This document shows positions 36,101-48,100 of a DNA stretch of 64,000 bases, piece by piece; the stretch's first letter is position 1; each line of letters opens with the position of its first letter. The stretch is taken from positions 12,075,423-12,139,422 of the forward strand of contig OY755176.1 in assembly GCA_963576735.1 (NCBI GenBank). The letters are read 5' to 3'. Made by a program: the position numbers and the translations under genes. The notes under the pieces are model-generated. The model had not been told where the DNA came from and ran no database searches. It worked only from the letters and a program-made list of their open reading frames with translations. Source of the DNA: Bedellia somnulentella (Eukaryota; Arthropoda; Insecta; Lepidoptera; Bedelliidae).

Positions 36101-39100
36101 CCCTTCCGACATTACCATCCACATTAGCTCTACATATACTTCCAATATATTTACAAACATCCGTCGTCATCCATTCGGATGGCGTTCGTGGCCGAATAGA
36201 CAGGTGACGGTAAGGTTTGAAACCCGATGAGGGCAACATTTGTGATGAAGATAAATGATTATTTCTTAGTCTTGTAATTTTTATGTGTATTATATATTAT
36301 TACTTATATCATCGAGTTGGTAGCATTGCCAGGCTAACTTGATCTGTCCGTATATATTTATTACTTTTTATTTATCCTTTCTATATGACCAACGATCTTA
36401 ACATTCCCGTTTCTGTCTTTTTTACAAAGTCATCTTTCACACCGCATCGTTGGAATAAAAGTGTCACTTCTAATGGTTAGTAATATATTTTCTCAACTAA
36501 AAGAAAAAGAGCACTATGTATTAATTTAACTGCGAAGCAGTAACTTTTTAGAATCATCGTTGTAAATTCTGTATGGTAGTGTTTTTTATTGTCATTATCT
36601 CTAATTTATAATAATTTGGTAATTTCAAGTATAATATTTCGTTTCGTAACAATGACATACCATTTGGTCCTGCAATGATAGTTGCATTTCTGTTGTAATA
36701 CGCAAACACAAATATATTTTTAGCTAAGCGGTTCAAGTTATTTCTATCAGTAGGCATCATTATTATTAGCTGTGTATAGTTAGCTAAAAATGCACTTAGC
36801 CGATATTTCCGCGGGATTCATAAGAGCCAACTTAGGGTTTTGAAGATTTCCAAGTGATTGTAGGGCAATGTGGGTGGAGATGTATCACCAACCATCCATT
36901 ATATTACGATCTTAATCCCACTCAACTTTCCAAAGTTACTAGCTATGTAATTTCTAGTTTCTAAGCTCTGGGACTTGTAGCTGGTTATCCACTGCCTCTG
37001 ATGAGTTTTTAGAACATTGACTCACTTTAAATAAAGTAATCAAAAGTAATCATTCTAATATAGGTCCAATAAATATTGAAATTATGAACCTATTTTGCAT
37101 GTCAACGTTATGTTTATTAATATTTGTAATCGTTAAACGTTTTCACTGTCTAATAAATGTAAAAAAAATTTGCACTAGAATAACCAAATAAAAAATCGAC
37201 GAAGCAAAAAGTTACATTGACATTTCGGATTTGAACAAATAGTAGTACTATCGTCAAACAGGAGAACCGTTGCAGGTCACGCATTCTGAAATAATCATCA
37301 TAATAAAAAAGGTACAATGAATATTAAAATTATGAACCTATGCATGTCATCGTAAAGTTAATTAATGTTTGTAATCGTTAAACATTTTCAATGTCTAATA
37401 AATATAAAAAAATACTTGCACTTTACTGAAAAATCAACAAAGCTAAACCCACATTGACATTTCGTCGGATTTGAACAAATATGTAGTACTATCGCCAAAC
37501 AGGAGAATCATTGCGGGTAGGATATCGGAAACCTTTCAAGAAAAAAGGAATGATGGATGACGCACATAAAACCGCTAATGGTATGATCGATAGAATGTCA
37601 CGAAGACTTTGGTGAGATGTTATACGAACAGCAGACATGTTTCTTGATTTAGGGATCCAGCGAAAATATTGTCTTCCATGTTTACTGCAATTGGTTTTTC
37701 CATATAATGACTGCAGAATGCAAAATACGTAACAATTTAAAAGGCAATTTGCTTGTTATCTGATAGGGCTTTGTAAAGTGTAAAAAAAAATTCGAGTGTA
37801 TAGGCATTACATTGCTCTTTACTATAATTTCTAAAAAATGATACCAAGAGTCCACTGCTGATAATATATAAGCCGTATGTGGTGATAATAAAAGGGTAGT
37901 ATAATCTTCAAAACGATGATATTGTTCTGCATATTTTAGAACAAACTATGACAAAATATAATATTTAAATATGTAAATGTACAAATAAAATTTATAGTAA
38001 TATTTAATTTGAAATAGCGGCATACAGAATGTGACGGGTGATATTAATTTGCATAGCGACGACTACACCTGGTTCCTAGGTAATGTTCCGCTTTTATGTG
38101 AACTTCTCCCCTGTAACGGCTTTTGAGCATACTATCTAGAAACTAATATTATGTAGGAGTTAATTAAACTTTATCTTCCTTTGCAACATCCATTAATATG
38201 GTATTCCAGGCTATGAACTGAACATACCTCCGAACACATTATATACTGGTAAATTACTTATTAGATCAGACACAATATATATAAATAATTACTTGTTATT
38301 GAGCTTTATAGCTACACATAAAAGTATAGGATATTGGTCAATCATGGTATTGCGGCAAAGGGATGGTAAATGGACGTAGAGCCTGATAGATAAATATTCG
38401 TGCTTCGACATACTTTAAAAATGCTTTTTTCGTGCAAGATACCTGAAAAGTTAGGCTAAATGAAAAATAACCAAGTAAATCAACGTTTTAATTAAATAAG
38501 CCATATTTTCCTATTTCGTTTAATTTTGCTGAAAAATGCTTTGGTCGTGTGGATAAGTGACATTCTCGGTTCGGATGTGGCGGGTTCGATCCCCGCTGAG
38601 AGCAATATTTATCTGATAAGCAAAAATTATTGTTTCTTAGTTTTGGATGTTACATACAATATTAAGTACATCGTTAAGTTAGTATCCCATAATACAAGTT
38701 CTACTTAGTTTGGTGCTAACTTGATCTGTTTCAGTATTTTACGCCCGATTTCTGAATTGAGTATTCAAGCTGAGAACGACTTAAGTATCGTTTTGTCTCA
38801 TTCAGTTTTTAAGATTTCAACGCGACAGAACGATACTTAAGTTGTTCTCAGCTGGAATACTCAATTTAGAAATCGGGCGTTGGTATATTTATACCAAAAA
38901 AAATGTTTTATTTTTATAAATTTGCAGGACAGCATATCAGCAACAATAGCAAAGTACTCATCGAACGGCTACATGGATATTTTGACTGAGAAATGGTACG
39001 GAGGTCTGCCTTGTTTCAAACACGGCCCAGATTACGGGATTCAACCAAAACCTTTGGGTAAGTGTTTTTAATTTTATGAATGATGTTTGCTACGATATTA

Positions 39101-42100
39101 GTTTAGGTTATTACTAATTGAAAAAAAAACAGTTTTAGGTGTATGTGCCGTGTAGTGCCGGCTTAGAATGTCACTACCCCATTCTACCCACGGGTGTTGT
39201 AAGAGGTGACTAAGGGTATGGGAGGAGACCTATCACCAACGATACATTATTTCTACCATCCTCTCCCCTTTCAACTTCCAGATGTGGCTGAGAAGTTTCT
39301 AGCTCTTAAGTTCTGGCTACCCTTTTTTGGGATTTATGACCGTGAGTGTATGTATGTATGTAATTAGGTGTATATTCGTTCGCTACAAATTTTTAGGGAC
39401 TAGCGACCCAGTTTCGCCTTCGCACGGGTAGCTTAGCACTTAAGCCTTATTGATTATAAAGCGATTTATTTTCCATTACATATATTGGATTTTTCACAAC
39501 GGTTTTTACATATCACTTAGGTGCCTATACTAACTTCTTTGAGAACAGCCTCGATGGTGATGGTCTCACAAGGGTTACTGGTAGGGTAATATTAAACAAT
39601 GTTAAAGTGTCCCATTAAGAAAAACAATGTCATAATAGTGATAGTAAAAGTATATAATATGAATTTAAAAAAACTTTGAATAAAAAATGCTTGTGGTAAA
39701 GTATGAGTGATTGTGTGTGCGCGAGTCGAGTGTGTCTGTATGTGTCTAAGTGTGTTTGGTGCGTTCTTATTACGTTAGGCATAACGAAATAAGGCTATTT
39801 TATTATTAAAAACTGAATATATCTTCAGTTCCTTATAATCGCATATTAATCCTATCTAATACAGTTCAATTACAAATAAATTTATTTAAATATTTACTTA
39901 TTTAAACAGTTTATAGACATCCTTATTAAGAAAGGGTGCATTAAGCTCTCGTAGATTTTGTGCGAAGGAGAATACCTCATTTTAGATACCCCTTTTAGAT
40001 AGTTTTAGCCATGAATATAGTAAGGTAGGTAGATTTACTTAATATACATTTACAACTTTTCTTAGAAAAGTAAAATACTTTTGATCTGTTTGTGGTGTTG
40101 AAACACTCTGAAGATTTTCACATTCACAATAAACTTATATAAGACAGCTTACCTCTTAGTTGCAGACTGCAGCTTATGTTACGAGACCAGCTTAAATACT
40201 TTAAGAGTATTATAAGTTCTGAGAGACTTATAATATAATTTCATGCCAATTGAAACAAACAAAAATAACCAGTTGTAAGCCTTGATCATTTTTATTGGCC
40301 AGGAAAATTAGAACGCTATTCTTTAAGTTTATTATAAACTAGTGGATCGTCCCAGCTTCGCACGGGTAGCGTTGTTTTTTAAATATCTGAGGTTTCTTTC
40401 TTTAGTCACTACTCAAGCATTGTGAAATTCAGCGCAATGTTTTCAATTTATTATCCCTAAACAGTGTAGTTTGGTGATTTTTAATGCGCTTTAATGAACG
40501 GTTCAGTATTTCCGTTTAACAGCAAATTTTGGAATAAAACGCTATGAAGTATGTATAACAATCTAAAAAATAAATCATTACGTGTTGTAGGATGCAACTA
40601 CTGGCGCCATCTAGTATATTATATGTAAATTAGTAACGATTTGGTTTTGGTCACGGGCGCGATGGCTTATTTTATGTATAATTTCGGTGTTTCTCTACCG
40701 ATTTCTATGATTCTTTTTTTAATGAATACGTAATAATGTTACCTTTTCTAATTTAGGGATGAGTGAGAGGTTTACAAACGTAAGAGTAAACAAATATAAT
40801 CAGAATGTTCCGAACTGCTAAGCTATCAGGAATTACACGTGTTATTGTGAGTCAACCGTAAAAGATAGACATAAACTGTTTAGGTTTTTTTTTTAGATAA
40901 TTTTATGAAAAATATTTCCGTAATACATGATTTCTATGTAAGTTTAACCATTAAGGCTGCACACGCGACGGAAGCTTAAAAAATGTAGTAACTTCTCCCG
41001 TTTTCCCAAATTTTCCCAAAATTCCCCTTTACTACTCTACTGGAAAGTATACAAAAACCTGCCCAGGAGTATGGAGAATAATTGTACCAAGTTTCGTTAA
41101 AATCCGTCGAGTAGTTTTTGTTTCCATAAGGAACATACAAACCGACAGACAGACAGACAGACAGACAAAAATTTTACTGATTGCATTTTTGGCATCAGTA
41201 TCGATCCCTAATCACCACCTGATAGTTATTTTGAAAATATGTTTCATGTACAGAATTGACCTCTCTACAGATTTATTATAAGTATAGATAGAAGAAGATA
41301 ATATATAAGTCATTTTATTCCAGAAAATCATTTATGCCAAACTATAGTCTCACCCTTTGTACTCGTTGAGGCAGACAGAAGCTGTTCAGTCAAAATTTTT
41401 AATAATTTTTGTTAGCATCTTTAAATCCTAACATACGTGACCTATTTATTACACTAAGATACTTAAAACTTCTGTTACTGCATCAACCAACTTTATCGTC
41501 GAATAAGTACGTCGTTTGTACCGTCGCGTTGACAACGAGAAAAATTATAATAGTAGCTTTATAGTGTAGACTTAACTTACTTACTTTTTATACATACGTC
41601 GTCAGAGGTAGCCAGAGTCTAAATATAAGAAAAGAATGTAAAATACAGGTTGTTGGTGATAGGTATCCAACTGCATCGCCCAAAAACCGTCGTCTCTTAC
41701 TAACACTTACGGAAAGAAACAGGGTAGTGCTTTTACAAGCCGACACCACACAGCTAACTACTACTTTTACTAACGCCGATTATTCCCATTGGGTTAAGCA
41801 GAGACTGTCAATATTCTCTTGCTTCCCTTACATTTATGAATCTCAGAATACGTGCTCCTTTATTCTTCCATTACAACACCCGCCTTTGTAAAAAAGTATT
41901 AAATCTGGTCTCGAAACGTTTTGCAAAGCCGTCCTCTACTAACAACACCATCCTTATGTTGGCTTAACTAACTATCTATACCATTTGTTTTCAAGGGTCT
42001 TTGTCGAAATAATACACTTATTTGGGCTTTTCAAGTGATTATTATGATATGGATGAAGATCTATTACCAATCATGTTTTATTTTACATTTTTTATCCTAA

Positions 42101-45100
42101 TCAAATTTCAAAAGTTGGTGTTGGTTTCTGATCCTGAAACTCTAGCAAATATATTTATAATAGTAATTTAGAACGAGAAAGTTACAACTATCCTTGATTA
42201 ATAAAAGACCGAATTTTAAAAAAAAATACTGACTGAAAGCTCTCCCTTAATAAACCGCCGCCGCCTCATTTCAAAGAACGTAAAAATAACACTGAAGTTA
42301 AACTGTTATTGAAATCCAATTTGCAGATTATGCTCCAAATTTCGAACTGAGTAAAGATAATAAAACCATATTTGAGCCGAACAATGATTTGCATTAAAAA
42401 TTTGTGCTAGAAGAAAGTTTTTTGGATTCTACTTTATGTTTTTTCAATAACATGATCTTCCAATAACATAAAACAAACAGGGTTAGCTAAATAAAACCAT
42501 TTAAAAATATGATTTAACGGAAGGTATGACTTGGAATCTAAATTATTTTTTTTTAGATTCAGCATCACGGGTTCGATCCTTGCTCAGTGCAATCTTTACT
42601 GTAATATTATAAAGCTGAAGAGTTTGTTTATTTGTTTGAACACGCTAATCTTAGGTTTCTCAGTACTAGGATAGTGCTTTTATCGTGAAAAGCTTTAGAA
42701 GGGTTTAGGCCATATTACGCTGCAACCAACAGGAGCGAAGAATAACTGGAAATGAGGAAAAAACGGGAAAAATATTAATCTTTGAAGGCTTCCTGTTGTT
42801 TGTGTGAGCGCGCTGATCTCAAAAACTGCTTAATCAAATATATTTTTTTCTCGAGAATACATGTAATACTACACTGCGACCAATAAGAAAATAATATAAT
42901 TGTTTTCTTTTTAATAAGCACGGAAAATTATTTATGTATCAAGTAACCAAAAAAAGGATAATTTCTAATGTGCTATGTAGCGTTGGCATAGAATATCAAT
43001 AGCCCCGCTTCTTCCCGTGGGTGTACGTAAGAGGCGACTAAGAGATTGGGGTTTTTAATGGATTTTTATTTTTTTAGATTTTTTTATATTTTTTTTGCCT
43101 CTTAGTCCATGGTGCCTGCCCCCCTTACGTTTGGACGTTGATCCCCTGGACACCCTGTATATATTATATGATTGATTATTTCGTTGAGTTATTATCCCTT
43201 TCCGCAGATCACTATTATACTTTTGTAGGGGTTAATATACAATGGGTGTACCATATATTTACCCAGTGCTCGTCCGAGCCGCCCGCGCCGGCTTCTATAC
43301 TTAAATGTGCCGTAACCCGTTACTTTAACATAAGACTTGAAACGATAGGTATACCGGCAAATGTTTCTTTTTAAATTCAATTTTAACAATATCGGGTCGT
43401 CGCAGTCCATCGATGTTTAGTATTTTCATTTGGACGTCAGTTTAAGGCTGTGGTTAATTTTCATTAATTTCACACCTTTCGTGACACTCACGTTCTTTGT
43501 TAGGAAGAATTGATTAAAGTAATAAACTACTAGCATCGCCCAATGCGTTTCGTCCTCTGCAACGCCATAAAGAGTTAAACATTATATTATGGACTAGTCA
43601 CCACGTCACCCTCCGCAGATAAATAAACTAAGTCAATCGTGTATCTATTTCTAAAAGTTGCTTTTACTGCTACACTAAAACCACATGCAATTATCTTTTA
43701 ACTTGGATTCATCACTCACAACCAGTAACGTGATCTCGTTACATCTAGTCAAAGAAATTATACAACATTCTCTGAAATAGAGTTGGCTGCGGAAATTTCA
43801 TTAGAATTTATCGCTTCCCCAAGCGTTAATCCGCTTGCGGCCCCTTGCGCGTTGAACAGTGAGGAATTACCAACATTCGACCAAAAAGATTACACTGATT
43901 ATTTTACTGCGTAAATAAAATAGAAATGTTTTTTTTTTTACTTAACAAATTTTTGTTATTTATCACCCAATTTATTCCTGAAGAGCTACTTAGCTATCCT
44001 TCAATCACATACCGTCTGTTCACAATGGTTTAACAATTTCATAGAGAAATAAGTTAAAGGGCGACCATGATATTTTAAACTTATTATCAGAAGCACCACT
44101 CTATGCCACCCACCACACTCAGTTGTAACAAAAACATCGCGATAAAAGTTAAAAAGTTAAAAATGTCTTAATATATCCCTGAATCAGAAAGTTATGCAAT
44201 GAGTATTTTATAACATTAGCTGTGTAGTGTTGGCTTAGAATAACACTACCCCATTTTTTCCGGTGGGTGTACGTAAGAAGCGACTAACGGTATTGGGGTT
44301 TTTAAGGGTTTTTTGGGCGATGCGGTTGGAGACCCATCACCAACAACCTTTATTTCACTATCTTTTCCCCACTCAACTTTCCAAAAGTGGCAGAGGAATT
44401 TCTAATTCCTTAGCTCTGGCTACCCCTTCTAGGGTTTTAAGGCCGTGAGTATATGTATGTATGTAACATTTATATGTCTTTCGATTTATTTCGAAGAAAC
44501 ATGAAAGTAGAGTGAAAAGTAGAGATGAGGTCTCTCAAAAAACTTCGTGATATTAGGTTATGTAATTGAGTTAGAAATAGCGAGATTCGTGAAAGGTCCG
44601 GTGTGAAAAATAATAAATTAAAAAATAAAAATTATAAGTAAAAGGAATGTTAAATTGATTTGAGCACTTAGAGAGGATGAATGATAGTAAATTGGTAAAG
44701 ATATTAGAGTAGAGGACGATATCGAAGGACACATATGTACCAAATAGCGAGTTAGCAGTTAGGCAGGCGTCTGAATAATGGAAATAAAAGAGCATGTATG
44801 AGAAGATTGGTGAATGTAAACGAAGCTAGAGGTTTGTCAGGATCGTACAAAGTGGTGGTGGATAGACAATGGGAACCCCAATGGATCGCGTGATTATATG
44901 TATGTATGATTATTTTCAATCTTGTATCCATCAAAAAAAATGTTAAAAAAAAAACGCATCCAAGGAGTAAAAAAAATCCCAAGTGCGAGTTTGTTCCCCG
45001 CTTACCTATTGATAATAATAATTGAAGAGAGATAAATAACGTGACACGTTTTAAGATCAATCAAAATGCTTACTTATCTTTGGTATCACAAGATTTAAAA

Positions 45101-48100
45101 TTGTATTTGCTATTTCCAAAAATCAATGTACTGTCTAAGTTAATATTTAGTGACACCAACTATTTTACTTTAACGACTGTGTTAGTTGCTACTACGTCCA
45201 TCCCAAAAGGAAACTTTACACGCTTACACGTTTTTGAAAAGAAGAATTTATGCATTTATATTTTTGGCAGTGGCCAACCATCGAGAAATATCAGAAGATT
45301 TTCTAAATTAACTTTGAACCCACAGTTAATTCAATATTTTTCATTCCAGGCGTGGCAGCCGTGGCTGGAGTTTTCATATTACTTGGAGTAGGAATGGTTA
45401 TCGGATGTCTCATTTTAGTGTTGGAGCATTTGTTCTACAGGTACACATTACCCGTGTTGAGGCATCAGCCAAAGGGGACTATTTGGCGAAGTCGGAACAT
45501 CATGTTTTTTAGTCAGGTTAGTAGAATGTTTTAGTCAAGTTGGTTTTATTTAATGCCTTTAAAAAAAAACTTCATATGATAAGTTATGAAATAACACGTG
45601 AAAAACAACATTTATTCATTGTGCACAAACTGTAAAAGTGATTACACCCAAAACACGAGTATAATATCTACAACATCCAACGTGTTAAATACTTAAAATT
45701 GTATATCATTTTTGTTGTAACATTTTCGTCCGTGGTTACGATCTGAGCGAGTCTAAATCACCCGTCAGATGGATTATGTCTGTATCTAAACCGCTGTCAG
45801 CAAGAGCCACCTCTATTAAATTTAAGGAGCGCTTCTTATTCAACTCAACAAGATTATGAGCCATACATTTCTGAGCAACGCTTTTATATTCAAAATTATA
45901 TTTTTATTCATGAAAAAGTTCATTAATCATAAATGTCTTTTAGAGTTGGGATTTTTTCTGGCAGTTGTAACTGGTTCACAGATATTTTAAAATGTAAGTT
46001 TATGCAGTTTCGTCTTACAATATCACAATCCCGTCTTTTTCTCTCTATCTCGCTTTGTATGTGATGGGCATATTGTCCGATATGAACTTTCAAATGATGG
46101 CCTTAAGTAGATGTCCAATACAGAATTTAATTCATAGTTTTAACATAATATTTCCGAGTGTCTAGCATATTTCTGCCCGCCTGGTATTGAGAGTAGCTGC
46201 CTGTTGATTCTATTAGATTTTAATTTGCCGTCTCATAACAGGAAGCTTCTGTATTATGTTTTCCAGACAGTAAATTTATACAAATTAGCTGTCGGCTTTG
46301 ACTTAGTAGTAGTAGTTTATTACTAATTGTATTGAAGTAGGGTATTTTAGTTGGTATTCGGAAAAAAATACACATACAGCACTTTTCTACTAAATCTGAA
46401 TAATTTCTGTATTGCCCTTGTTGGTGCATTATTTAATTTTGCATGTAAAAGTCAACTCAAACGTTCACGCCGCTGAAAGGGTTGTCAGAGGTAACAATAC
46501 TTCTGGACATCCCGTGACATTGTCACCTACTAATCAGAGTACCCATGTTTTGCTTGGACAGTGTACCAACATGATAAGGGGCAGGCCTATCGCCGTTTTG
46601 TACAAATATACTGTAACATGTCTAAATACAACTTAGCCATGTGTGGTTCCTCACGATGTTTTCCCTCACCCTTAATAATCATGATAAATTAACCACACAT
46701 ATATGTTTAGAAAAAACAAACTGGCGTAGGCCCGAACCAGAATTTGAACCCTCATCGTCTACACAATAGGCGGTGTCCACCCACTGAGCTATCACGACTG
46801 CTCTAAAAGTATGCGTTCTTTTTTGTTTCAGAAATTATACCGTTTCATAAATTGTGTAGATTTGGTTTCTCCGCATCACGCAGCCAGAGAGCTAATTAGT
46901 ACAATTCGGCAAGGGCATTTTACATCACTGTTCCAGAAAAGCGTAAAACGGGTAAATAAAAAGTCATTTTTTATTTTTAAGTATATGTCGTTTTGTGCAC
47001 TGTGATTTGTGGTAATTATGTGTTATTAACTTAACGATACATTTTAGGAACTCCAATTGTTTCAGAAGGAACATGAACAACGTAGGAGGAGGAAAAGTAA
47101 AGCACAGTTTTTTGAAATGATCCAAGAAATAAGAAGGTATAGAGTATATACTTGTTATGAATTTTAATAATACAAACCAAATTATTATAGAGATTGATAT
47201 TTTAGTCTAACTAGGTTAATCTTCTATTTTCTCCATTTTTGTATTAAATCTAATATAGCTTTTAAATGTTGAAAGATTTTTTTAAATCGGTCCAGTAGTT
47301 TTTGAGCCTAGTCATTACAATTACAAACAAACAAAATTTTCCTTTCTATAATATTAGCATAGATTATTTTGTACTTACTTTGAAAATTGTTAAAGCATAC
47401 AAGGTTGAAACATGACCATACAACATTGATTACAAATATATTATTTCTTTACTCAACTAAAATATTTCAAGTGCCTTGTGTTCAGATTACTCACGTTTTG
47501 TTTGGACACTATCGCCGTTTGGTTCGAATTCACTGTCACATGACCAAGTACAGCATAGTCATGTGGGTTTCCTCACTTAGTTTTTCCTCACCGTTAACAA
47601 CTCAAATAAATCAACCACATATATGACTTTAGAAAAGACACATTGGTGTAGGTCCGACTCGGGGATCGAACCAACGCCTCTCTGCATGATAAGCACATGT
47701 TCTAACCACTGAGATATTTTGGTTTATGTATATTTCTTTATGATGAATGTTTTAGAGTTTATTGTTTTAATTTCTATTATAGGGTACAACAAGGCCGAGA
47801 TCATTCCTTAGATTCTATAAAAGAGCATTCAGCTATAGAGTCGTCAGAAATGTCAGAGGAACCGACAGAGCTAAAATTGTTATCGCCGTCGCCAGATGTC
47901 GCCAGTCGCTCTCCACGCCAAAGTCGCTCCCCTCGACCCCAACGCTCCCCTAAAGGTAAAAGAAAAAAAAGCGTCGCAGGACTCAACGTAAGAAGATTTA
48001 GCACAGACTCAGTTCTTGGATCAGATTCAGGATCTCTATACGAAAGAACAAGTCTTAACATCGGAAGAAGGCTTAGCCGTGACGTCAGCTGCTTAACCAA

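Larger units (their letters stand above)
35883..38927 (+). other. Nmdar2 intron, 3.0 kb
   Basis: Contains a decayed family-A copy, a diverged tandem duplication, two tRNA-like SINE relics and a foldback element. 35883-36170 and 37521-38530 hold nothing else I recognise. Confidence 0.7.
39058..45349 (+). other. Nmdar2 intron, 6.3 kb
   Basis: GT to AG between S2 and M4. Repeat-laden; a short Helitron-like end (CTAGCGACCCAGTTTCGCC) is at 39400-39440. 42600-42960 has two related blocks with GTTTGAACACGCTAATCTT and GTGTGAGCGCGCTGATCTC, common dispersed-repeat phrases. 43070-43420 holds an unidentified GC-richer block. 43600-44216 holds nothing I recognise. Confidence 0.65.
45517..46831 (+). other. 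Nmdar2 intron, 1.3 kb
   Basis: Between M4 and the cytoplasmic-tail exons. Holds an antisense coding-like block and a family-B SINE next to the acceptor. Confidence 0.75.
47137..47782 (+). other. Nmdar2 intron, 646 bp
   Basis: Filled mainly by a Helitron-like fragment and a family-B SINE. Confidence 0.75.
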
